Source: Chrysomallon squamiferum
Lineage: Eukaryota > Mollusca > Gastropoda > Neomphalida > Peltospiridae
Length of the DNA stretch: 10,000 bases
Reading direction: 5' to 3'
Assembly (NCBI GenBank): GCA_012295275.1
Contig: CM022673.1
Location: 11,345,788 to 11,355,787 of the forward strand
Below are positions 1-7,312 of the stretch, piece by piece (positions within the stretch are counted from its first letter, which is position 1; each line of letters begins with the position of its first letter). The notes under the pieces were generated by a model. That model was given only the letters and a program-made list of their open reading frames with translations, searched no databases and was not told the origin of the DNA. Position numbers and translations under genes: made by a program.

Positions 1-75
1 GAACATCTCCTTCCTCTTGTCGACAACCCAGTGATCATAGACATCATCTGTGTGTGTGATTCCATCCTGTACAAA
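1..75 (+). CDS. Rfx6: Rfx6 exon 1 of window (5' end may be outside)
   Basis: Frame 1 encodes 25 residues starting [14 protein letters not shown] and ending CVCDSILYK, which matches the conserved CVCDSxLYK block between the RFX DNA-binding and dimerisation regions. The exon ends on a whole codon (phase 0) at a good donor, GTGAGT, at 76-81. There is no start codon or acceptor; the exon runs off the left edge. Residues 1-25 of the visible fragment. Confidence 0.92.
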
Positions 76-675
76 GTGAGTTATAACCACAACACTAAAC
101 ACAAGTCTAAATAAAAATAATAAAAATAAAATAAAAAATATAAGAGGAAAGTCATGAAACGTGATGAAGTTAATTTTTCACCCCTGTACATTAATACTGC
201 AATAACTGTCATGTACTACTTTTCAAACCTATACATCAGTATTGCAATTGCTATTTTAAACTACCCTTCTTCTCTAGTGTATATGTTATTGCTTACATTT
301 ATAGTATGTGTCGGTCAGATACTATTTGTTATTTGTTTTGTATTTTTTCTTAACAGGTTTATCTAAACATAGATACCATGCAATGACATACTTTTTAATT
401 ATTTCAAAATGATTATTTTCAAGATGTTTTAAATAATAGTAATAATAGTAAAATTCAATAATAATAATAATACCATATTAATAAATAATAAAGAAACAAT
501 GATAGTCAAAATAATGTTAAAGTTTATTTTTGGATTATTTTCTTTGAAAATATATGAAAAAAAATTCGCGTGTTACTGAATTTAATTTTAGAACAATGTC
601 GTCAGTGATGTTAAAATTTTATTACTGCAGATGGTTAAAACGTTTAATAAATGTTCTGAAATTTTGTTTTTAAAG
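76..675 (+). other. Intron 1
   Basis: 600-base AT-rich intron from GTGAGT to a TTTTTAAAG acceptor. It holds short AAT runs around 437-475 and a weak 45-base tandem duplication at 187-276. An open frame at 154-366 is hydrophobic, has no family resemblance and lies wholly inside the intron. Nothing else is recognisable. Confidence 0.9.
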
Positions 676-725
676 GTTCTAACTGAAATTTTTATTTTTG
701 CGACCATGCAAGAAATGCCAGAAAC
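676..725 (+). CDS. Rfx6: Rfx6 exon 2
   Basis: A 50-base exon too short for ORF calling, found by frame continuity and homology. It encodes VLTEIFIFATMQEMPE plus two bases of the next codon, matching the VLTDVLIPATMQEMPE-like stretch that follows LYK in vertebrate RFX6. The acceptor AG is at 674-675 and the donor GTAAGT at 726-731 is near consensus. Fragment residues 26-41, with codon 42 split (phase 2). Confidence 0.92.
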
Positions 726-893
726 GTAAGTGAATATATATTTTTTTTGTGTAAATTTTGATTTCTTTGTTAGCAGTAATTTATTTTTGTGGTTAATTGT
801 TTTTATTTGGTAATCGACAATTTACATCATCAAAAAAAAAATAAATTTTTAAAGAAAGAAATAAAAAAAAAAAATGTTTTAAGGAAAAAAAAA

Positions 894-916
894 GTTCTAA
901 CTGAAATTTTCATTTT
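894..916 (+). repeat. Decayed echo of the first bases of exon 2
   Basis: Bases 894-916 match the first 23 bases of exon 2 (676-698) at 22 positions; the single difference is C for T at 911. It is preceded by A-rich sequence rather than a proper acceptor, and similarity stops just before the GCGACC of exon 2. It reads as a partial, non-functional exon duplication or a chance local copy. Confidence 0.6.
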
Positions 917-1032
917 AAGAATAGTCTGATATTTCTTAAGTCCTTTAAATTTTGTTCTGATGCATAAATTCATTTTCTGTTAAAAACACACTGACATTTG
1001 TTTTACCTAAGATGTATTTCTGCATATGTTAA

Positions 1033-1541
1033 TTATTATTTCATAAAACAACTTTCTGTTATCAGTTATAATTAATGAACGTGTTTCTTTCATTATGGAA
1101 AACTGTCAAACGATGGTTTTTCATAATGAAACTTCTTTTTCATATGCGATATTTATTATTTTATAAAACATCACTGAAACATCTTGCTAGAGATCGTGAT
1201 AAATTAAGTTTTATTACTCTAAACAATTTTGCTCTTCTAATTAAAAAATTTTATTAAAATAAATATGGTAAAATACAGAATAAACATTTGTAAATATCTG
1301 TTATTTTATTCTTTACATTTTCTTTACCAGTAATTAGACTATTTATTTTGTTTTATAAAACATTACTACTTTCAAAACATTTTTACAGATATATTTGACA
1401 TCAGTTATTATTACACTACACATTTTTCTCTTCTTTTGGCAATAATCAGACAATGATGTTATTTTACAAAATCCTTTCAAAACAATTTTACTTTATATTT
1501 ACTTCTTTATATGATATTTATTATATTTTATAAAACCTCAT
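1033..1541 (+). repeat. Degenerate spaced repeat around TTTATAAAACA words
   Basis: Similar words recur at about 1033-1056, 1151-1175, 1342-1367, 1458-1483 and 1516-1541, each built on a T-rich stretch, then (T/C)ATAAAAC or a variant, then a CT/ACT context. The second and last share a longer match that continues into AAACATCTTGC. Spacing is irregular (about 60-190 bases), so this is an old, eroded repeat array rather than a clean satellite. Confidence 0.5.
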
Positions 1542-1734
1542 TTAAACATCTTGCACTGTCAACAGCTGTAACATCATCTATTGATATTCTAAACATTGTT
1601 TTCTTCTGTTGCCACTCTCTTCCAATGATTTTACTACATTATAGAATACGTTATAACAATTTTAATACGTACGTACACGGTATGTAGTATGTTCTAAAAT
1701 GCCAGATGACTCTTTTATCTGTTTTATCTTGCAG

Positions 1735-1894
1735 ACTGCTGTGTGATATCAGGAATTTGGCCAAACACTGGGAGAACTGGGTGATGTCTGCTCTGGAGAA
1801 CCTTCCAGAATCTTTGTCTGAAAACAAACTACCTGTAGCTCGCAGATTTGCCTCGTCACTTAAACGACAGACAGCATTTTTACACCTGGCTCAG
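1735..1894 (+). CDS. Rfx6: Rfx6 exon 3
   Basis: One base completes the split codon (ACA, Thr), followed by 53 codons. These begin [16 protein letters not shown] and end [11 protein letters not shown]. The DIRNxAKHWExWV, LENLPE and SLKRQTxFLHLAQ words are hallmarks of the RFX extended dimerisation region, in an RFX6-like form. The exon ends in phase 0 at donor GTAATC (1895). Read-through would continue into a GAT microsatellite encoding poly-Asp, so the apparent longer frame to 2044 is an artefact. Fragment residues 42-95. Confidence 0.95.
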
Positions 1895-1915
1895 GTAATC
1901 TCATATTTTGTTGAT

Positions 1916-1951
<36 letters not shown>

Positions 1952-2303
1952 TACGATGATAATTATTACTATGATGTTGACATTAAGTTTCAGTTATTAC
2001 CACGAAATGATGGTCAAATGATGACTGTCCACAAAGAATATTAATGCTAATAATGATATATTGACAGTGATAATGACGACGATGATGATGATGTTGACGA
2101 GACAACGACAGTAAAAAATAGACTGTTTTCTTTTGATTTATTTGTTTGTTTGTTTGTTTCTATTTGCTTGCTTGCTAGCTAGATTGGTGTTGTTTTCTTG
2201 TGCTTTTATTTCTATTTATTAATTTATACTCTATTTATTTTTTATTTACTTACTTACTTATTTATTTTTTTATTTATTTTTTTATTTATTTTTTTATTTT
2301 CAG
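1895..2303 (+). other. Intron 3
   Basis: 409-base intron. It carries a GAT run (about 1911-1941), a second GATGAT patch (about 2078-2095), TTTG units (about 2139-2160), and a TTTA/TTTTTTA run (about 2205-2300) that leads straight into the TTTTATTTTCAG acceptor. No gene is seen inside. Confidence 0.9.
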
Positions 2304-2448
2304 ACTGCCAGACCAGTCCTGTACGATGCACAGTTGGTCAACCAGTCTATAGTTGATATAGAACGCATAGACTTAAGTAGCATCAGTTCCCAGGCTCTGA
2401 CGTGTAACAACAAAGAGTATGACACAGAGATAGAAATCAATGCTGAAT
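2304..2448 (+). CDS. Rfx6: Rfx6 exon 4
   Basis: Encodes 48 codons plus one base, starting TARPVLYDAQLVNQSIVDIE and continuing through RIDLSSISSQALTCNNKEYD. The ARPxLxD start and the DIERxDLxSIxSQAL block match RFX6 between the LAQ helix and the dimerisation core. Donor GTAAGT at 2449-2454 is perfect and the acceptor is CAG at 2301-2303. The acidic end (EYDTEIEINAE) is less conserved. Fragment residues 96-143, codon 144 split (phase 1). Confidence 0.94.
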
Positions 2449-2584
2449 GTAAGTAGCTAACAGCTTTCCATACTTTATTATTAGTAAAGATTTATTTTAC
2501 GAATATTCTAAAATTATCATTTAATAATATTAGATAACATGTATTAGGGTTACTTGTAATATATTTATTATTATTATTGTTATT

Positions 2585-2617
<33 letters not shown>

Positions 2618-2641
2618 ATTATATTATTATTATTATTTCAG
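2449..2641 (+). other. Intron 4 with GTT/ATT microsatellite up to the acceptor
   Basis: The shortest intron (193 bases). From about 2562 to 2637 it is almost entirely ATT, then GTT (about 2584-2617), then ATT triplets, running directly into TTATTTCAG. The microsatellite therefore occupies the normal position of the polypyrimidine tract. Confidence 0.9.
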
Positions 2642-2736
2642 TTCTGAGAGAATTTAAAGAGATTTTGCACAAACAGGCGACAGTGGAAGCATTCACAGAA
2701 TGGCTGGACAGTGTAGTGGAACAAAAGGTTATCAAG
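2642..2736 (+). CDS. Rfx6: Rfx6 exon 5
   Basis: Two bases complete the split Phe codon, followed by 31 codons beginning [17 protein letters not shown] and ending [13 protein letters not shown]. ATVEAFxEWLDxVVEQxVIK is a strongly conserved RFX6 dimerisation-region word; other RFX proteins have a related but different E-W-L/D pattern. Donor GTAAGT follows at 2737. The exon is too short for ORF listing and was found by homology and splice sites. Fragment residues 144-175. Confidence 0.95.
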
Positions 2737-3271
2737 GTAAGTATACGTTTACTTTATATGTAAGTATTTCTCCTCTATTTTCAGGTAAAGTTAATGAACT
2801 TTTTAAAATATCATGTATATATGTATATGTATTTATAATTTCTGTGCGTGTACGTGTGTGTAAATATATATATAGATAGATAGATAGATAGATAGATACC
2901 ATTTGATCTTTATGATTTACTAATTTAGAAAGTTAATTTTTTTTTTTTTTTTTTTTTGTTTGTTGATTATTTGGTTTGTTTATTGATTTATTCACTTATT
3001 TTATTTTATTTCATTATTTTTTTATAAAACCTAAAATTTATACAGAAATAATTACAGTAAAATACAATAAGTAATAACATCTTGAAACATTCATGTTTAA
3101 CACTATTTATAATCAACAAATCAAACTTTTTTAATGCAATGTTCAGTACTCTCACACGCTTATACTGTCATCGGACGTGCACATACACACAGTCTACATA
3201 CTGACGTATTTCTGCAAAAAAGAGTTTTGCTGATATTTCGTAAAAAAAAAGAAGTTATTATTATTATTATT

Positions 3272-3302
<31 letters not shown>

Positions 3303-3352
3303 CTGCTATTGTTTTTAATATTATACGTAATCATTTACATTACTTATTTCAG
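2737..3352 (+). other. Intron 5
   Basis: 616-base intron. It holds a TAGA run (about 2872-2897), a 21-base T run (2937-2957), and a compound TTA then GTT microsatellite (about 3254-3303), about 50 bases before the acceptor at 3351-3352. The open frame that starts at 3134 crosses this microsatellite and only becomes real coding sequence from 3353. Confidence 0.9.
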
Positions 3353-3470
3353 CCGAGTAAACAAAATGGCCGTTCTTTCAAGAAGCGAGCACAAGAGTTC
3401 TTACTCAAGTGGTCTTTCTTTGGAGCCCGCGTAATGCACAACCTGACCCTAAACAACGCTCAAAGCTTTG
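3353..3470 (+). CDS. Rfx6: Rfx6 exon 6 (dimerisation core)
   Basis: Encodes 39 codons plus one base: [20 protein letters not shown], then [19 protein letters not shown]. This is the best conserved part of the window; [35 protein letters not shown] is essentially the vertebrate RFX6 sequence as recalled. RFX4 has a CFGTRVIRDMTL-type version and RFX1-3 an FYSSMVIRDLTL-type version, so this exon is the strongest subfamily discriminator. The donor is weak (GTATAT at 3471). Fragment residues 176-214, codon 215 split (phase 1). Confidence 0.97.
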
Positions 3471-4038
3471 GTATATTCTTTTTTAACAACATTATTATTA
3501 TTACTGTTATTATTTTAATATTTCTACTTACAGCTTCTTTTTCTTCTTTAAATTTTTTTGGTTTTCTTTTTTAAGTTGATACTTATTCTAAAATAATTAT
3601 TTACGCGGTTTCAAAGGTTTATTATCGTATATCAGATTATTCTAATTAAAATCTATTTATATTCTGCGATAAACAGTTAATTAATTAGTTAATTATATCC
3701 ACTGTCCCACAATAGGTTCATTAAAATAAATAAATAAATAGTTAGTTAACTGTGACTGTAATCGTTATATATAATATAGTCGATATGTTTTGCATAGAGG
3801 TTTTACTTTTAGATATAGGTAAATATACACAGTTCTGTTTTCAAATATAAAAAAAAAATGTGTGTGTATTTTTTATAAATGGTGCGAGAGTCTCTTTGTG
3901 TGTTTACCTCTGTTTCATTTACAGAAGAGAAGTATTTATAAACGTATCCATTTCTGTCATTCATTCAAGTGCCATTTTTATAATGTACATCGTGTTGTCT
4001 CGGAAAGTTTTTTTTTAGAATTTCTGTTGGTATTGCAG
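3471..4038 (+). other. Intron 6
   Basis: 568-base intron with a weak donor and a TGGTATTGCAG acceptor. It contains ATT triplets at about 3491-3515, and a SINE tail relic at 3692-3740. The rest is plain AT-rich sequence. An open frame at 3862-4053 runs through the acceptor in the wrong frame and is not coding. Confidence 0.9.
3692..3740 (+). repeat. 5'-truncated SINE tail fragment
   Basis: Bases 3692-3712 are an exact 21-base reverse complement of 8819-8839. Similarity continues through GTTCATTAAAA into a (TAAA)n tail, with only a few differences. This is the 3' end of the same element found on the minus strand near 8765-8931, here in + orientation and lacking the tRNA-like head. Confidence 0.8.
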
Positions 4039-4158
4039 GTTCGTTTCACCTGATAAGGATGTTGCTAGATGAGTATGTTCTGCTCGCGGTCGAATCACAA
4101 CTTCACAACGAGAAAGAAATGGAACTGCAATCTCTCCTAGACAAACACATGAAGCCTG
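4039..4158 (+). CDS. Rfx6: Rfx6 exon 7
   Basis: Two bases complete the split Gly codon, giving the universal RFX SFGSFHLI junction. The exon then reads [20 protein letters not shown] and [19 protein letters not shown]. MLLDEYxLLAxExQxxNxKExELQxLLDKxMK is the RFX6 form of this segment and closes the conserved dimerisation region. The donor GTAACA at 4159 is weak. The ATG at 4059 is an internal Met codon, not a start. Fragment residues 215-254, codon 255 split (phase 1). Confidence 0.96.
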
Positions 4159-4621
4159 GTAACACGACTTACAGCAGTTTCATAAACATTTTTTTATTTT
4201 ATTCGTATTTCAGATTTGTCTGTTTATTTATTTATTTATCATCATAATCATCATTAAATGGTCCTAAATTTTGGTTCTTCTTCTTATTATTTTAATTCTT
4301 CCACTAACTTAATGCTCTTCTTTCCTCGTTGTTCTTCTCATTGCTTTCTTCTTCTGCTTCACGTGAAGAAATTACCATATAGAAATACTTGTACAATAAT
4401 ACCCTGGTGATTGTTGTTTGAAATGTCTTAAGTTCTTGTTCTTTTTTTTTTTTTTTCTTTAATTATAATTATTATTTTATATTCATATCATCATTATTTA
4501 TTTGTTTATTTATTATTAATATTGTTGTACTGATACCAATATTTGTTAAAATAACTGAGAAAATGTTTATATTTTATATGTTAATTCCAAATTTTAAGTT
4601 TGTTCTTCCAATTTATTGCAG
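4159..4621 (+). other. Intron 7
   Basis: 463-base intron rich in T and TTC/TTA words, with a T run at 4443-4456 and short TTTA runs near 4220 and 4497-4512. The acceptor is AATTTATTGCAG. No other feature is seen. Confidence 0.88.
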
Positions 4622-4836
4622 ATGACACGGGCTCAAAACCGAACCTGGACCAAGGACCGGGAACCTGTTTTGTGGCCACGCCGAATCGGAACAGTCTCTC
4701 TAGGAACGGTAACTGCGTTAAGCGAGAACAACAATATTTGGACCCATCCGCGAATCACAGTCCTTTCAATCCCATGATTCCAAACGGCAGAGAACCGTAT
4801 TCCATGTCTCCTCATCTCAACTCACTCAATTCAATG
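4622..4836 (+). CDS. Rfx6: Rfx6 exon 8
   Basis: Two bases complete an Asp codon, followed by 71 codons. The exon starts DDTGSKPNLDQGPGTCFVAT and then shows PNRNSLSRNG, VKREQQYLDP and MSPHLNSLNSM. This is the start of the divergent C-terminal region. A faint match remains to the vertebrate SCFLANRNKG...VKNE...YL spacing. It is rich in Asn, Ser and Pro and has no domain. The donor is GTTAGT at 4837, with a non-standard third base. The frame stays open through the intron, encoding poly-Asn and hydrophobic microsatellite products that are unlikely to be real. Fragment residues 255-326. Confidence 0.92.
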
Positions 4837-5057
4837 GTTAGTTCAATAATAACACTAACGGCGACGACATCAACAACAAACAACAACAACGACAACAACA
4901 TCAACAACAACAATAACTGGCTAACAATAATAACAATGACAGTAGTTATACTAGTAGTATTAATAGTAGTAGTTGTTGTTGCTGCTGTTGTTGTAATAGT
5001 ATTGGTAGTAGTAGTAGTACCATTATAGATTTTCTTTTAATAATTATTTAACAATAT

Positions 5058-5092
<35 letters not shown>

Positions 5093-5147
5093 TTTTAGAT
5101 TGTTCGTTATAATAGAAAAAATTGTTCTTCTTTTTTAATTTGTCTAG
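4837..5147 (+). other. Intron 8
   Basis: 311-base intron packed with microsatellites: CAA/AAC triplets (about 4868-4916), GTA/GTT/GCT triplets (about 4940-5022), and a TTTA run (about 5057-5095). The acceptor is TTTGTCTAG. The CAA-rich and GTT-rich blocks are complementary and could pair in the transcript. Confidence 0.88.
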
Positions 5148-5295
5148 ACGGTTTCCGCTGGCAACCAAATGCTAACACCGCCCATTTCACCGATAGTGCC
5201 TAATCCAATCAGAACGTCTGTTATAAACCAAGGACCAATGCAATACAACAACACAACACAGCCAGCCATGACTGCTCATCCATATTCATATATTG
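5148..5295 (+). CDS. Rfx6: Rfx6 exon 9 with conserved TPPISP and INQGPM motifs
   Basis: Encodes 49 codons plus one base, beginning TVSAGNQMLTPPISPIVP, then NPIRTSVINQGPMQYNNTTQ, and ending HPYSYI. The MLTPPISP and SVINQGPM words match vertebrate RFX6 (LMTPPISP, SVINQGPM as recalled) despite divergence around them, suggesting a short functional motif. TPPxSP is the form of a CDK/GSK3-primed FBW7 phosphodegron; this role is inferred. Acceptor TAG at 5145-5147, donor GTAAAA at 5296. Fragment residues 327-375, codon 376 split (phase 1). Confidence 0.95.
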
Positions 5296-5614
5296 GTAAA
5301 ATGGAGTCGTTACTTTTATTACGAACATTTATTTAATTAATTACAACAACAACAAAATAATAAATAAATAAAAAAATATAGAATAAAAAAATATAAATTA
5401 CTCGTTAAATTGTTTCTTCATTTTATATGAAAGACATCAGTATCTTTATTTTATTTGTTTGAAAATGAATGTAATAACACGACAAATGGGAAGTAGTAGT
5501 ATAATTACTATAATGATGTAATTATTTTGCTGATGATTATGACGATGATGATGATGATGATGTATTTAAGAAAATAATTTATATTTTGTTTTCACGTCTC
5601 TGAAATACAATTAA

Positions 5615-5646
<32 letters not shown>

Positions 5647-5807
5647 TATTAATAATAATAATAAAAATAATAATAACAATAACAATAACAATAATATTTT
5701 CTTTCTTTCTTTTATTTTTTTTTTTTATTATTTTTTTATTTATTTATTTATTTATTTTTCAGTCAGCACATTAAACTAATATATATTTTTTTTAACATTT
5801 CAAACAG
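5296..5807 (+). other. Intron 9
   Basis: 512-base intron with a GAT run (about 5541-5562), long AAT and AAC triplet arrays (about 5614-5695), a pyrimidine patch (about 5696-5730) and TTTA repeats (about 5735-5757). There are two possible acceptor-like TTCAG/ACAG sites; the CAG at 5805-5807 keeps the frame, while the TTTTTCAG at 5757-5761 would add sequence with a stop codon. Confidence 0.87.
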
Positions 5808-6137
5808 GTCAACCCAGCGACTACAACCACGCTGGTACTACTACATACGGCAACAACCTCGGCTTCAACAATTCACCGTTGTCCGGCGCGTTCAGGACGC
5901 CACACGGATACAACACGAACCCGTATCATAAAGACTTAGAACAGTTTTCGTACCATGATACAGAATTTCTAGCAGAACCTTGTTACACATCAACAAACCT
6001 GTCTGGTTACCAGCCTAGCAACCAACCTAGTTACCAACAAGTCTCTATGCATAATCAAAATGGCGGAGGCGGAAGTGCTTTCAACGTTGTTCAGAGTAAT
6101 TCCCCTTACACGGGGTCAGGGACGTACCCTAGTCAAG
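5808..6137 (+). CDS. Rfx6: Rfx6 exon 10
   Basis: The longest exon: two bases complete Gly, then 109 codons plus one base. It is a Tyr/Asn/Gln/Ser/Gly-rich, disordered-looking segment. It includes FNNSPLSGAF, GYNTNPYHKD, the repetitive GYQPSNQPSYQQ and a GGGGS linker-like run. Vertebrate RFX6 has a similarly Tyr/Ser/Pro-rich region here with little alignable sequence. Codon content is visibly more GC-rich than the introns. Donor is GTACGA at 6138. Coding assignment is by frame continuity from exon 9 to exon 11. Fragment residues 376-485, codon 486 split (phase 1). Confidence 0.93.
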
Positions 6138-6505
6138 GTACGATTCCTTATTACTTTAAAAAAAAATGTAAATGTTTCTTTTGTTTTCTTATTATAATTG
6201 TTATTATGTTATTATAATTGTTTTAATTTATTATTATTTTATTTCTGCATTGTTAATTTTTTTAATTTTTTTTATTTTTTTATTCATGCATTCATTCATT
6301 CTTTTCAACCTCTGGTGGTTCAATGCTAACTTCAGGCTGTATTGGTCAAAGGATGAATCCTCTTTAATATAGCAGTTCAGCTGATTTTCATTCTAGCAAC
6401 ACTGTTTTATTGTCGTTGTTGTTGTTGTTGCTGCTGCTGCTGCTTTTGCCGTTATAATAATAATAATAATAAATATTATTTTTATTATTATTAGAACAGC
6501 AATAA

Positions 6506-6561
<56 letters not shown>
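6138..6561 (+). other. Intron 10 ending in an uninterrupted ATT microsatellite
   Basis: 424-base intron. It contains a GTT/GCT triplet run (about 6414-6443), inverted TAA and TTA arrays (about 6452-6493), and sixteen perfect ATT units (6511-6558) ending at the CAG acceptor. The Asn-rich minus-strand frame at 6388-6675 is this microsatellite plus the antisense of exon 11. Confidence 0.9.
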
Positions 6562-6765
6562 ATTTTTATGGCGGTCACAGTTTTTCCCAATCCAAACCTC
6601 TGGTTGAGCACGTGTCTGTGATACAACAGCGAACTCACCATACACCGCACTTCTCTCCAGAACTGAACTATCCAATCAACATGCTAGACAGAACTCACAG
6701 GAACAGAGACTCCCAGCATGCCTTTGCAAGCGGAAGTTCTGCCAGCTGTCACAGCCCATCACATA
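6562..6765 (+). CDS. Rfx6: Rfx6 exon 11
   Basis: Two bases complete Asp, then 67 codons plus one base. The exon starts DFYGGHSFSQSKPLVEHVSV and continues INMLDRTHRNRDSQ to CHSPSH. The YYG/FYG start and the (N/E)HVSVI word align with vertebrate RFX6. The donor chosen is GTCAGT at 6766, because only it restores frame with exon 12 and gives SHIHPPQ. Without splicing the frame adds SQFELFNV and stops at 6789-6791. Fragment residues 486-553, codon 554 split (phase 1). Confidence 0.9.
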
Positions 6766-6920
6766 GTCAGTTTGAATTATTCAACGTGTGACTGTTTGCG
6801 CGTGAATTTACGTGTGTTCGGACGATAAAGAATGTTTGTGTGTGTGTCTGTGTATGTTTGTATATAAGTATGTATGAATATATTTCTGTATAAGTATGTG
6901 TGTACGAACGTATGAACAAA

Positions 6921-6968
6921 AGTATGTATGTTACGTATATACGTAAAGTATGTATGTTACGTATATAC

Positions 6969-6971
<3 letters not shown>
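6921..6971. repeat. Two tandem 26-base units containing a perfect palindrome
   Basis: The unit AGTATGTATG followed by TTACGTATATACGTAA occurs at 6921-6946 and again at 6947-6971, with only the last base of the second copy differing. Bases 6931-6946 form a perfect 16-base palindrome. Confidence 0.9.

Positions 6972-7029
<58 letters not shown>
6971..7029. repeat. 59-base alternating AT run
   Basis: Fifteen AT units (6971-7000) are followed by TA units (7001-7029). The run is uninterrupted apart from the phase switch at 7000/7001. It can extrude as a cruciform or fold as an RNA hairpin. Confidence 0.97.
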
Positions 7030-7032
<3 letters not shown>

Positions 7033-7312
7033 TTGTATATATGAATCGTATGCAATTTCATTATTAAAAGACGTCCGTTTAGGTCAAAGTTAAACTTAAT
7101 ACTATATAATATCAAGAAATGACGAATTAATGGCTGATTAATTTATGCTCATTATAATTTTCTTTATTTGTTTTATTGTTTGTTTGTTTGTTTATTTGTT
7201 TGATTATTTATTTTATTTTATTTTTGTCTTTCTTTCTTTCTTTTTCTTTCTTTGTTTGCTTGAGTGTTTATTTACATTTGTTTGTTATAATTATTTTTAT
7301 TTTAACTTTTAG

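Larger units (their letters stand above)
726..1734 (+). other. Intron 2
   Basis: This is the longest intron (1009 bases), running from GTAAGT to TTATCTTGCAG. It contains a near copy of the start of exon 2 at 894-916 and a degenerate repeat of a TTTATTATTTTATAAAACAT-type word between about 1033 and 1541. A 60-codon open frame at 1075-1257 lies inside this repeat region and is unlikely to be coding. Confidence 0.9.
6766..7312 (+). other. Intron 11
   Basis: 547-base intron with TG-rich and TATG-rich repeats (about 6836-6930), a 26-base tandem duplication (6921-6971), a 59-base AT run (6971-7029), TTTG units (about 7168-7203), and a TTTC/TTTG run (about 7230-7260). The acceptor is TTAACTTTTAG. 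If intron 11 is retained, its start is the 3' end of an alternative transcript. Confidence 0.85.

Noticed and set aside
154-366. Open frame for a 70-residue hydrophobic protein
   Set aside because: It lies wholly in intron 1, is AT-driven and has no recognisable motif.
1075-1257. Open frame of 60 codons
   Set aside because: It lies in intron 2 within an eroded repeat, with no family resemblance.
1895-2044. Poly-Asp extension of exon 3
   Set aside because: This is read-through past a donor into a GAT microsatellite; exon 4 restores the RFX6 sequence.
4633-4815. Minus-strand open frame
   Set aside because: Antisense shadow of exon 8.
4837-5028. Poly-Asn then hydrophobic Val-rich extension of exon 8
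   Set aside because: Translated microsatellite in intron 8. The exon 9 join recovers conserved TPPISP sequence.
6388-6675. Minus-strand poly-Asn protein
   Set aside because: Antisense of the ATT microsatellite and exon 11.
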